43,643 nucleotides of DNA, taken from contig JAFWRA010000017.1 in NCBI GenBank assembly GCA_017508895.1, positions 1-43,643 on the forward strand, read 5' to 3'. This stretch comes from Bacteroidales bacterium (GTDB lineage: Bacteria; Bacteroidota; Bacteroidia; Bacteroidales; F082). Within the stretch, counting starts at the first letter, position 1, and every line of letters begins with the position of its first letter. Position numbers and translations under genes: made by a program. Under the pieces are notes generated by a model. That model was not told the DNA's origin, searched no databases, and worked only from the letters and a program-made list of their open reading frames with translations. Below are positions 33,646 through 41,337 of the stretch, piece by piece.

Positions 33646-34401
33646 TCAGAAGAGCTGGAACATTTCACTGATGATGGCCCGCGAATAAGCATTGGCCACC
33701 TCAACGATGAACTTGCCGAAGTCGACGCGGGCGTTATGGTCGGCGGTGTCGCTGATGGTGCGAATGACGGTGAAGGGCGTACCAAATTCCAAACAGACCT
33801 GAGCCACGGCAGCGCCTTCCATCTCGACGCATTGGATGTCGGGCAGCAAACCCAAGATTTCCTCCCGTTTTTCATTGCTGTTGATGAACTGGTCGCCGCT
33901 GGCGATGTCGCCGAAATGCAAGGTCGGGGCGAGGTTGAATTCCTTGACGGCATCCTCCCCCACCATGTGTTCCACGCCTCTTTCCAGCAATCGTGTCACC
34001 GCCTTGCCTGCCAGCTCGGTCAGCTCAGGGTCACTGTTGACATATACTCGGTTAAGCAAGGGCAACTCGAAGCGCGAGATGATGGGACGGGCATCCAAGT
34101 CGTGCTGCACCAAGCGTTTGGAAATCACGATGTCGCCCACCTTGAGGCCTTCGGCCAAGGCCCCTGCCGTGCCAATGAAGATCAAGTCCGTCACGGCGAA
34201 CTCTTGTATTAATAAGGTAGCGGTGATGGTGGCGGCCACCTTGCCCCATTTGGAGAAGGCCACCACACAGCGCACGGTGCCGATTTTGCCCACCACAAAC
34301 TCGCGGTTGGCGATTTTCACTGTCGTTTTTTCCGTCAGCAGGGCTTTCACCTCGTCGATTTCTTGCGCCATGGCGCCCAGGATGCCGATATTTCTGGTCA
34401 T
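33646..34401 (-). CDS. mtnN: 5'-methylthioadenosine/S-adenosylhomocysteine nucleosidase
   Basis: This enzyme cleaves adenine from methylthioadenosine and S-adenosylhomocysteine, recycling products of methylation and polyamine reactions. The 251-residue protein has IGILGAMAQEIDEVKALL at the start, IFIGTAGALAEGLKVGDIVIS in the middle, the purine/ribose site QCVEMEGAAVAQVC and the catalytic Asp in TVIRTISDTAD. I used the ATG at 34401; the long reading would span the promoter and overlap the next gene. It is divergent from the LOG-family gene with back-to-back promoter boxes. Confidence 0.95.
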   Translation of the reverse strand: MTRNIGILGAMAQEIDEVKALLTEKTTVKIANREFVVGKIGTVRCVVAFSKWGKVAATITATLLIQEFAVTDLIFIGTAGALAEGLKVGDIVISKRLVQHDLDARPIISRFELPLLNRVYVNSDPELTELAGKAVTRLLERGVEHMVGEDAVKEFNLAPTLHFGDIASGDQFINSNEKREEILGLLPDIQCVEMEGAAVAQVCLEFGTPFTVIRTISDTADHNARVDFGKFIVEVANAYSRAIISEMFQLF

Positions 34402-34420
34402 GATGTAATATTTTAAATTG

Positions 34421-34428
34421 CAAAAATA
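34421..34428 (-). promoter_or_regulatory. promoter -7 element for the nucleosidase gene
   Basis: On the minus strand this reads TATTTTTG, 19 bases before the ATG. The opposing element begins 8 bases away. Confidence 0.6.
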
Positions 34429-34436
34429 AAAAATCT

Positions 34437-34444
34437 TACCTTTG
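34437..34444 (+). promoter_or_regulatory. promoter -7 element for the LOG-family gene
   Basis: TACCTTTG matches TAnnTTTG, 14 bases before the ATG at 34459. Confidence 0.6.
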
Positions 34445-34458
34445 CAAAAATTTACGGA

Positions 34459-35049
34459 ATGAAGAAAATTTGCATTTTTTGTGGCAGCAGTATGGGCTTC
34501 GACCCGATTTACCGCCAAAAGGCAGCCGAATTGGGCCACGTCTTAGCTGACAACCACTGCGAGCTGCTCTATGGAGGCGGCAATGTGGGCCTGATGAACA
34601 TCATCGCCGAGGTGATGAAAGAACGCCATTGCAGGATTGTCGGTACCATCACACAACATCTGCTCGACATGCGCGTAGGCCGCCCTGACATCGACGAGCT
34701 GATAGTGGTCGAGACGATGGCCGAACGCAAGAAAATCCTCGAGGACATGGCCGATGCCTTCATCGCCATGCCGGGCGGCGTAGGCACCATGGACGAGTTC
34801 TTCGAGGTGATGGTGCTCAGCCAACTGCGCGTCTTCGACAAGCCCGTCGCCCTCTTCAACGTAAACGGCTATTACGACCATATCGTCAGCTTCCTCGACC
34901 GCGCCACCCGCGACGGCTTCATCCACCGCGAGCACGCCGACAACCTGATTGTCAGCGACGACCCATTGGCACTCCTCGAAGGCATCGAGAACTTCAAGCC
35001 CGTGGAGCTGAAGAAATGGGTAAGTGAACTCAAGGAACAAGTGAAATAG
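34459..35049 (+). CDS. LOG-family nucleotide phosphoribohydrolase
   Basis: LOG-family (TIGR00730-type) proteins hydrolyse nucleoside 5'-monophosphates or cytokinin nucleotides to the free base and ribose phosphate. The 196-residue Rossmann-like protein has ICIFCGSSMGFD at the start, LLYGGGNVGLMNIIAEV (about 34-50) and the signature MPGGVGTMDEFFEVM (about 109-123) with the catalytic Glu. Annotation as cytokinin enzyme should be read loosely; AMP or other nucleotides are likely bacterial substrates. It faces the methylthioadenosine nucleosidase, another base-releasing enzyme. A tandem repeat array begins right after its stop codon. Confidence 0.93.
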   Translation: MKKICIFCGSSMGFDPIYRQKAAELGHVLADNHCELLYGGGNVGLMNIIAEVMKERHCRIVGTITQHLLDMRVGRPDIDELIVVETMAERKKILEDMADAFIAMPGGVGTMDEFFEVMVLSQLRVFDKPVALFNVNGYYDHIVSFLDRATRDGFIHREHADNLIVSDDPLALLEGIENFKPVELKKWVSELKEQVK

Positions 35050-35118
35050 TGGGGAGTTTAGAGAGTGGGGAGTTTAGAGTTTAAAGTTTAAAGTTTAGAG
35101 TTTAGAGTTTAGAGTTAA
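35050..35118. repeat. AGTTTAG/AGTTTAA tandem array
   Basis: 7-base units of AGTTTAG and AGTTTAA, with two GTGGGGAGTTTAGAG copies at the left. It begins at the base after the LOG-family stop codon. Confidence 0.85.
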
Positions 35119-35123
35119 TACCA

Positions 35124-35222
35124 GTCCCGTAGGGACGACACATCTATAAGCAGGCGACGTGAGTCCCTGCTCTTACAGAGAGAAGACACATACCTAGCAG
35201 GCGACGTAAGTCCCTGCTCTTA
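35124..35222. repeat. structured repeats: palindrome and two GNRA-loop hairpins
   Basis: GTCCC-GTA-GGGAC at 35124-35136 is a small palindrome. Then come two 27-base copies, 47 bases apart, at 35149-35175 and 35196-35222. Each folds as AGCAGG, a C bulge, GAC, a four-base loop, GTC and CCTGCT. The loop is GTGA in the first and GTAA in the second, so the only difference keeps the GNRA rule. The element ends 13 bases before the kinase-deaminase start codon. Confidence 0.85.
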
Positions 35223-35235
35223 AAACAACAAGACC

Positions 35236-36288
35236 ATGATCATCATAGGAATAACAGGAACCCTAGGCGCCGGCAAAGGCACCATCGTCGACTATCTCGT
35301 CAAAGAGAAGGGCTTCGTGCACTACTCGGTGCGGGCCTACATCACAGAAGAATGCCAACGCCGCGGCCTCGAGGTGAACCGCGACACGCTGACCCTCGTG
35401 GGCAACGACCTGCGCGCCGCGCACTCACCCAGCTACATCACCGACCAGCTCTTCGAACGCGCCAAGGCCGAAGGCAAGAACGCCGTCATCGAGAGCGTGC
35501 GCACCCCTGGTGAGATCCATTCACTGCGCGAGAAAGGCGAGTTCTACCTCTTCGCCGTCGACGCCGACCGTAAGATCCGCTACGACCGCATCTACCTCCG
35601 TGGCTCGGAGACCGACCACATCGACTTCGACACCTTCGTGGCTAACGAGGAGCGCGAGATGACCGCCACCGACCCCAACAAGCAGAACCTCGGTGCCTGC
35701 ATCAAGGAGGCCGACTTCGTCTTCATGAATGACGGCTCCATCCCACAGCTGCACCAGCAGGTGGAGAAGGTGCTGACCCAGCTGCATGTGCGTCCTTCGT
35801 GGGACGACTATTTCCTCAACCTGGCCGACACCGTCAGCGAGCGCGCCACCTGCAACCGTGGCCGCAGCGGCTGCGTCATCGTGAAGGACAAGCAAATCTT
35901 AGTGACGGGCTACGTAGGCTCGCCCCGCGGGCTGCCACACTGCGACGATGTGGGCCACCTCTTCCGCAAGACCATCCATGAAGACGGCAGCGTCACCCAA
36001 CACTGCGTGCGCACCGTCCATGCCGAGCAGAACGCCATCTGTCAGGCCGCAAGGAGAGGCATCGCCTTGGACGGCAGCACCTTATACTGCCGCATGACGC
36101 CCTGCCGCACCTGCGCCATGCTCATCATCAACTGCGGCATCGTACGCGTGGTGTGCGAACGCCGCTACCACGACGGCGCCGAGACCGAGGAGATGTTCCG
36201 CCAAGTGGGCATCACGTTGGAATACAAATACGATGAGGTGCAGCAATACGAGGGACAACGCTGCGACAACACCGATCCGCTGAAATAA
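35236..36288 (+). CDS. P-loop kinase / dCMP deaminase fusion protein
   Basis: This 350-residue protein joins two enzyme-like halves. The N-terminal half (about 1-180) is a nucleoside/nucleotide-kinase-like P-loop domain: GTLGAGKGT at residues 8-16, a possible lid with RIYLRGSE, and an Asp in FAVDADR. The C-terminal half (about 193-350) is a zinc-dependent deoxycytidylate deaminase: HAE at 262-264 and PCRTC with Cys290 and Cys293, plus CNRGRSGCVIV. Such fusions occur as nucleotide-metabolism proteins and, in Vibrio AvcD, as antiviral deaminases that deplete dCTP/dCMP during infection. Here the size is smaller than AvcD, so either role is possible. Structured repeats lie directly upstream. Confidence 0.88.
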   Translation: MIIIGITGTLGAGKGTIVDYLVKEKGFVHYSVRAYITEECQRRGLEVNRDTLTLVGNDLRAAHSPSYITDQLFERAKAEGKNAVIESVRTPGEIHSLREKGEFYLFAVDADRKIRYDRIYLRGSETDHIDFDTFVANEEREMTATDPNKQNLGACIKEADFVFMNDGSIPQLHQQVEKVLTQLHVRPSWDDYFLNLADTVSERATCNRGRSGCVIVKDKQILVTGYVGSPRGLPHCDDVGHLFRKTIHEDGSVTQHCVRTVHAEQNAICQAARRGIALDGSTLYCRMTPCRTCAMLIINCGIVRVVCERRYHDGAETEEMFRQVGITLEYKYDEVQQYEGQRCDNTDPLK

Positions 36289-36315
36289 ACCAATCAAAAC
36301 AATAGTCACTATGAT

Positions 36316-37893
36316 ATGAAAAGACATCTATTCCTAATCTTGGCGCTGGCTTTTGCCATGCCCAGTGCCCTTCAAGCGCAAGCCTCACGCGACCCATGGG
36401 AACTCGTGAATGCCTTCTCATGCTCAACAGGCCGCCAACATGGCGTGGTCTATGACGGCGAGTACATCTACACGAGCGCCTGGGGCAAGTCGTCGACGGT
36501 GCTTTCGATGTTCTACAAATACGACCTCGACGGCAACCTCATCGATGAATTCGACGTCCCCGGCATCGACAACTCAGACAACTACATGCGCGACATGACC
36601 TTTGACGGGCAGTATTTCTACGGCTGCGACGCCCATTCCAGCGCGATCTGGTGTTATGACCTCCACAACAAAGCGTTAATCGGGCAAATCAACACGACCT
36701 TAGGGGAGCTCGGCACTTGCACCTACGACCCTGTCCACGACGCGTTTTGGGTTGGCGAGAGAGCTACGGGAAACAGTCCCAACCTCCATCTCGACCTTAA
36801 GCTCGTCGACCGCAACGGCGCTGTCATTCAGACGGCCACTGCCCACAACCTCGGTGGACACACCGTGCATGGCACAGGCTACTTCACCGACGAGAACGGC
36901 GCAGCCCACCTCTATCTGTTTGCCGTGGAAGGCTTCACCGCCCATGTCTTCGACTATAACATCGACGACGACACCATGAATCCTGACTACATCTTCGACT
37001 TCTCCGTCACCCCTGGCTGGGGATATGCCTGTTCCGCTGGCGGTGCCTTCATCGGCGAGCTGGATGGCGTGCCTTGTTTCTTCGGCGATGTCGACAAGAG
37101 CCCCAACCTCATCGGCATCTATGCCTTGGGCGATTACACTCCCGTGCCACCCGAGCCACCTGCGGGCGACCAATTCTACGACTTCAACGACGGTTTCCTT
37201 CTTTGGACCACCATCGACGCTGACGGTGACGGCTACAACTGGGAGCTGAACCGCAACTGGAACAATCCTTCAAACAACTACAGCCTGGCCTCCCAGTCAT
37301 ACGACAGCTATCTTGAGCTGCCGCTGACCCCCGACAACTATGTGGTCTGTCCCTTCAAACTCACCTACGGCCTCATCACCTTCAGGGCTTGTGCCCAAGA
37401 CGTGGCTTTCCCCAAAGAGCACTTTGGCGTGGCCGTCTCCACAACAGGCAACACCGATGCCGCCGATTTCACCACCATCTGGGAAACCACCATGACCACC
37501 AAGGAACAAGGCGCATGGTATGAATACGCCATCGACCTACGCGAATACGAAGGGCAGGAGATTTGGGTGGCTTTGCGCCACTTTAACTCCACAGAGCAGT
37601 TTATGATTGTGGTTGACGACATCACCCTTTACCGCGAGTGGGATGACGTGGCCGACAACGCAGCAGACAGGCTCTCCGTCTATCCCAACCCAACCACCGA
37701 TCGCGTCAGCGTGACAAGCGACGACACCGTGGAGCTTTACGAAATCTACAACATCACTGGTGCTTTGGTGCGCCGCCAGACCATCGGTAACGACACCTTC
37801 GACATCGATGTGCGTGACTTGCCTGCTGGTGCCTACCTTCTTAAGGTCTGCACGAACAAGGCAGTGCAAACCAAGCGTTTCGTGAAGGAATAA
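36316..37893 (+). CDS. T9SS cargo protein with cleaved-adhesin and sorting domains
   Basis: This 525-residue secreted protein has a signal peptide (about 1-22, ending LQAQ). An N-terminal region (about 35-270) looks like a beta-propeller, with repeats such as YDGEYIYTSAWG and FDGQYFYGCD. A cleaved-adhesin/MAM-like beta-sandwich follows (about 283-445, with FYDFNDGFLLWTTIDADGDG, FRACAQD and LRHFNSTEQFMIVVDDI). The C-terminal about 75 residues are a type A sorting domain (SVYPNPTTDRV, LYNITGALV-like core and LPAGAYLLKV). It should be exported through the SprA pore and anchored or released at the surface. The partial gene at the right edge shares the adhesin block. Confidence 0.92.
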   Translation: MKRHLFLILALAFAMPSALQAQASRDPWELVNAFSCSTGRQHGVVYDGEYIYTSAWGKSSTVLSMFYKYDLDGNLIDEFDVPGIDNSDNYMRDMTFDGQYFYGCDAHSSAIWCYDLHNKALIGQINTTLGELGTCTYDPVHDAFWVGERATGNSPNLHLDLKLVDRNGAVIQTATAHNLGGHTVHGTGYFTDENGAAHLYLFAVEGFTAHVFDYNIDDDTMNPDYIFDFSVTPGWGYACSAGGAFIGELDGVPCFFGDVDKSPNLIGIYALGDYTPVPPEPPAGDQFYDFNDGFLLWTTIDADGDGYNWELNRNWNNPSNNYSLASQSYDSYLELPLTPDNYVVCPFKLTYGLITFRACAQDVAFPKEHFGVAVSTTGNTDAADFTTIWETTMTTKEQGAWYEYAIDLREYEGQEIWVALRHFNSTEQFMIVVDDITLYREWDDVADNAADRLSVYPNPTTDRVSVTSDDTVELYEIYNITGALVRRQTIGNDTFDIDVRDLPAGAYLLKVCTNKAVQTKRFVKE

Positions 37894-37916
37894 GAGATTT
37901 CATTCTTACCCATATT

Positions 37917-37948
37917 GAAAATGCGGCAGTTTAGACTACCGCATTTTC
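37917..37948. terminator. bidirectional terminator, T9SS cargo / nhaC
   Basis: GAAAATGCGG (37917-37926) pairs with CCGCATTTTC (37939-37948), with AGT/ACT continuing inside after one mismatch. It sits between convergent genes. Confidence 0.8.
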
Positions 37949-37952
37949 TGTT

Positions 37953-39617
37953 TTATACCTTCTTCCCTACCAACCTCACAATCAGCCACAACACGGCAAA
38001 GCCCATCAGGAAGGCCACCCATGAGGGCAGGCCCAATGCGGTGGGCAAGACACCCAACAGCACCGCCACACCACCCACGGTGAGCGCGTATGGCATCTGC
38101 GTCTTGACATGCTGCAAGTGATTGCAACTCGAGGCCAGGGAACTCATTATCGTAGTGTCGGAAATCGGGCTGCAGTGGTCGCCCATGACGGAGCCCGCCA
38201 ACACCGAGGCCACCACATTGTAGAACAAAGGCATGGTAGCATCGACGGACAAACCCTGCTCTTGGCAAAGCAGCCACGACGAAGGCAAAATCAAAGGATA
38301 GAGGATGGCCATCGTGCCCCATGAGGTGCCCGTCGAGAAGCCAATCAAAGCGGCCAAGAGGAAGGTCAACACAGGCACGGCCACTGGCGACAGCGACCAT
38401 TCCACCAACAAATGCGAGACAAATTCAGCTGTGTGCATATCCTTGGTCACCAAGGCGATAGACCAAGCCATCGTCAAGATAAGCACCGCGTTGAACATGG
38501 ACTTGAAACCCTCCACCATCTCCTCCATAATCTTCCCAAACTCCATGTCGCCCCGCAGCAAGGTCATCACGATGGCCGTGAGCAGCGATGACAACGATGC
38601 CCAAAGCAAAGCCAGATAGGAATTGGCCGCCCCGATGGTCTCTGAGAGTTTGGGGAAGAAACCCGTCCCAGCTTCATTCCACACCGAAGCGTCATAGCCC
38701 GTGACAATCAGCCCGATAATCGTGCCAAAAATCAACACCGCCAATGGAATCAAGGCATCGATGATGTGGGCAGGCTTTGCCACCATGTTGGATGTTTCCG
38801 TTTCCATGGCCGAAGCCATACGTGCCTTGCGCTCGGCGGTCAGCATCGGGCCGAAGTCGCGCCTGCTGAGGATGATCATCAACACGAAACCCAAGGTGAG
38901 GAAAGGATAGAAACTATAAGCCAAAGAATTGAAAAACACCGAATAGGCCGCGGTTTCCAACCCGATGACCTTGATACCGTCCTGGATATAACTCAGCTCC
39001 GCCCCAATCCAAGTGGTGACAAAAGCCACGGCCACCACAGGCGCGGAAGTGGAGTCGACGATATAAGCCAACTTCTCGCGAGAGACTTTGAGCTTGTCGG
39101 CGATGGGACGCATCGTGTTGCCCACCACAAGCGTGTTGGAATAGTCGTCGAAGAAGATGCAGAGGTCCATGAGGAAGGTCATCAGCTGTCCGGAACGCGG
39201 GCCTTTAGCGCGACGTGAAAGCCAGTTGACCACGCCCTGCATGCCGCCATTGGCCGTGATGATGCGCACCATGCCACCGATGAGCATGGTGAAGACAATA
39301 ATCTTTACATGGTCGGCATCAAACAAAGAACCCACGACGTAGGTATCCACAACCCTCAGCAGTCCGCCACCCAAAGCCGCGGCTGGACTTGCGCCACCGT
39401 AATAGGCCATGAGGAAGGTGCCCGTCAGGATGCCGACGAAAAGCGAGGAAATCACCTCCTTGATGAGCAAAGCCATCACGATGGCCACCAAAGGCGGCAA
39501 AATCGACATCCACAAGGGCATTGATCCAGCGACTGGGCCCAAAATATTCAGCAGCACGATGCCCAAAACCAAGGCAATCAACACTGAAAGGACTATCCGT
39601 TTCCTTTTCATAGGCAT
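37953..39617 (-). CDS. NhaC-family Na+/H+ antiporter
   Basis: This 554-residue inner-membrane protein has about twelve helices. It begins RKRIVLSVLIALVLGIVLL; later segments include FFDDYSNTLVVGNTMRPIADK and IGFSTGTSWGTMAILYPLI, both characteristic of the NhaC/ion-transporter superfamily, and GDHCSPISDTTIMSSLA near the C-terminus. Such proteins exchange sodium for protons or, in some members, organic acids or amino acids. The start may be the ATG at 39617 or the one at 39611. A TAnnTTTG box lies upstream. The transported solute is not proven by sequence. Confidence 0.93.
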   Translation of the reverse strand: MPMKRKRIVLSVLIALVLGIVLLNILGPVAGSMPLWMSILPPLVAIVMALLIKEVISSLFVGILTGTFLMAYYGGASPAAALGGGLLRVVDTYVVGSLFDADHVKIIVFTMLIGGMVRIITANGGMQGVVNWLSRRAKGPRSGQLMTFLMDLCIFFDDYSNTLVVGNTMRPIADKLKVSREKLAYIVDSTSAPVVAVAFVTTWIGAELSYIQDGIKVIGLETAAYSVFFNSLAYSFYPFLTLGFVLMIILSRRDFGPMLTAERKARMASAMETETSNMVAKPAHIIDALIPLAVLIFGTIIGLIVTGYDASVWNEAGTGFFPKLSETIGAANSYLALLWASLSSLLTAIVMTLLRGDMEFGKIMEEMVEGFKSMFNAVLILTMAWSIALVTKDMHTAEFVSHLLVEWSLSPVAVPVLTFLLAALIGFSTGTSWGTMAILYPLILPSSWLLCQEQGLSVDATMPLFYNVVASVLAGSVMGDHCSPISDTTIMSSLASSCNHLQHVKTQMPYALTVGGVAVLLGVLPTALGLPSWVAFLMGFAVLWLIVRLVGKKV

Positions 39618-39628
39618 AAAATGAGGTA

Positions 39629-39636
39629 CAAAGATA
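39629..39636 (-). promoter_or_regulatory. promoter -7 element for the NhaC gene
   Basis: On the minus strand this reads TATCTTTG, 11 bases before the ATG at 39617. Confidence 0.55.
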
Positions 39637-39678
39637 CAATTTTTTGAAGGAATTCCGTTATCAATGACAATTTGGTCT

Positions 39679-39686
39679 TATTTTTG
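39679..39686 (+). promoter_or_regulatory. promoter -7 element for the lipoprotein pair
   Basis: TATTTTTG matches TAnnTTTG, 53 bases before the ATG at 39740. Confidence 0.5.
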
Positions 39687-39739
39687 CAAGCCGAATCATC
39701 TTTGGTAATTATCAACATCAATACAAAACCTATCAAATC

Positions 39740-40249
39740 ATGAAGAAAACCCTCATCATCGCATTAAGCTGCCTCGTAGTTCTGTTCGCAGCATGCAAGA
39801 AGAAACCCGTCGAGCCTACGCCCGTTGACTACACTGCCAACTATGTCGGCAACTACATGGGACAGTTCACGCTCACCATCACATCGATGAACAACAGCGC
39901 GGTGTCGAACATGAGCTTCCCCATCGACAGCATCAAGATGGACATCGCCAAAGGCACGGAAACCAACGCCATCACTGCCACGGTGACCGTCGACAACGAG
40001 TCGCACCAAACCACTGGCACGGCCACAGCCGACAAAGCCGACTTCGGAACCGTCCACCTCGTCATCGACAAGCCCGACCAGCATTACTCATTCAATTTGG
40101 ACCTAAAGATGGAGGGATCCAAAGCCGCGAGCGACACCTTGAACATTGTCGGCTCCTTTACAGGCAAGGGCGCTGCGGAAATCATGGGACAGGAACAGAT
40201 TTTCGACGAAGTGTCGGGTACCTTAAACGGAAAACTATTAAAACAATAA
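39740..40249 (+). CDS. lipoprotein, function unknown
   Basis: This 169-residue protein has a lipoprotein signal (about 1-18, LFAAC) with Cys19 as the acylation site, followed by KKKP and a Pro-rich spacer. The mature part is beta-rich, with GNYMGQFTLTI (a lipocalin-like or DUF-type sandwich beginning) and IVGSFTGKGAAE near the end. I recognise no enzymatic motif. It is 18 bases upstream of a second, longer lipoprotein with a similar C-terminal pattern (FLGHYEGNALATGS), so the two may be related and co-expressed. Confidence 0.8.
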   Translation: MKKTLIIALSCLVVLFAACKKKPVEPTPVDYTANYVGNYMGQFTLTITSMNNSAVSNMSFPIDSIKMDIAKGTETNAITATVTVDNESHQTTGTATADKADFGTVHLVIDKPDQHYSFNLDLKMEGSKAASDTLNIVGSFTGKGAAEIMGQEQIFDEVSGTLNGKLLKQ

Positions 40250-40267
40250 CTTAAAATTCATAACATC

Positions 40268-41104
40268 ATGAAGAGATCAACTTTATTTTTGGCTTGCTGC
40301 ATCGGCCTGATGTTCTTCGCAAGTTGTAAGAAAGACCCTGTCGCACCTACCATCAACGTCATCACCGACACGGGTTATGCGACAGAAAACACACAAATCT
40401 TTTCGGGCGACATCATCAAGGTCGGCTTCAACGCCACGGGCGAAAAGCTGACGAAAATCGAGATTACACTGACCCAAAACGGTACTGTAATCAACTCCAG
40501 CCAGGCAGCCATCGAGAATCAGACGAGCTACAGCCACACAGCTACCTTCACCGTTGAGGCTACCGGCACCGTGACCGTCACCGGCACCGTGACCGACGCC
40601 AACGGCCTGAACGCCTCCAAGAGTTTCAACATCATTTATAACGAGAAACCCAATGCCAAGTTCTTGGGCCACTATGAAGGCAACGCCTTGGCCACGGGTT
40701 CGATGGAGGCAGAAATCACTGGAATTGGAGCGCAACCCGTACACGACGAGTTCACCGACCGCGAAGTGCCTGTCATCCTCGACCTTACCGGAGGCGAAAA
40801 CATGAATGAAGTCGTGGGCACCTGCAAAATAAACGACAGGGAAATGACCTGCAAAGGCACTGTCGATGGCAACAAGCTCGTTTTCGAAGCCGTCAACGAT
40901 GTCTTCACGTTCGAATATAATATGGGCCTCATGACCATCAATCCCGAAATCAATGTCACCTACAGCATCGTTGGAACCCTTGTTGAAAACCAACTCAACC
41001 TCGAAGGTACCTGCACGGGCAATGGCGACTTGAACTACGGCTTATTCAGTGGCACCATCAAATTAGAATCCACAGTCGGCGGCAGTTTGAACAAAATGCA
41101 ATGA
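40268..41104 (+). CDS. lipoprotein with an Ig-like N-terminal domain, function unknown
   Basis: This 278-residue protein has a lipoprotein signal (about 1-19, FFASC) with Cys20 as the lipid anchor. The first domain (about 30-130) is beta-sandwich, probably Ig-like or bacterial-surface-type, with TVEATGTVTVTGTVTDANG. The second (about 135-278) has FLGHYEGNALATGSMEAEI and a terminal EGTCTGNGD segment that recall the preceding lipoprotein. No catalytic motif was found. A strong hairpin terminator follows. Confidence 0.8.
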   Translation: MKRSTLFLACCIGLMFFASCKKDPVAPTINVITDTGYATENTQIFSGDIIKVGFNATGEKLTKIEITLTQNGTVINSSQAAIENQTSYSHTATFTVEATGTVTVTGTVTDANGLNASKSFNIIYNEKPNAKFLGHYEGNALATGSMEAEITGIGAQPVHDEFTDREVPVILDLTGGENMNEVVGTCKINDREMTCKGTVDGNKLVFEAVNDVFTFEYNMGLMTINPEINVTYSIVGTLVENQLNLEGTCTGNGDLNYGLFSGTIKLESTVGGSLNKMQ

Positions 41105-41120
41105 CGTTGACGATACAAAC

Positions 41121-41158
41121 AACAAAAAACGGATGGCTTCGGCCATCCGTTTTTTGTT
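41121..41158. terminator. bidirectional terminator, lipoprotein / tRNA-fMet
   Basis: A perfect 17-base stem (41121-41137 with 41142-41158) closes a TTCG loop, with A-run and T-run at the ends. Its right arm overlaps the encoded CCA end of the convergent tRNA. Confidence 0.93.
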
Positions 41159-41232
41159 GGTAGCGGGGGGAGGATTCGAACCTCCGACCTCCGGGTTATG
41201 AGCCCGACGAGCTGCCTCTGCTCTACCCCGCA
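41158..41232 (-). tRNA. initiator tRNA-fMet (CAU)
   Basis: This 75-base tRNA includes an encoded CCA. Anticodon loop is CTCATAA. Initiator marks are visible: three G-C pairs at the base of the anticodon stem (GGG/CCC), an unpaired 1-72 position (T and T), and A11-T24 in the D stem. The D-loop is short. It shares long stretches with E. coli tRNA-fMet. Confidence 0.95.
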
Positions 41233-41282
41233 TCGTGCATAAAATCTCGCAAAACAAAAAATTTTGCTCGCGAAATCGGCTG

Positions 41283-41290
41283 CAAAAATA
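41283..41290 (-). promoter_or_regulatory. promoter -7 element for tRNA-fMet
   Basis: On the minus strand this reads TATTTTTG, 50 bases before the tRNA 5' end. One base separates it from the opposing era element. Confidence 0.55.
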
Positions 41291-41291
41291 A

Positions 41292-41299
41292 TAATTTTG
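41292..41299 (+). promoter_or_regulatory. promoter -7 element for era
   Basis: TAATTTTG matches TAnnTTTG, 38 bases before the era ATG at 41338. Confidence 0.55.
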
Positions 41300-41337
41300 T
41301 TTCTTTGCAAGGCAAAAAACAGGAAAAATTTTTCATT

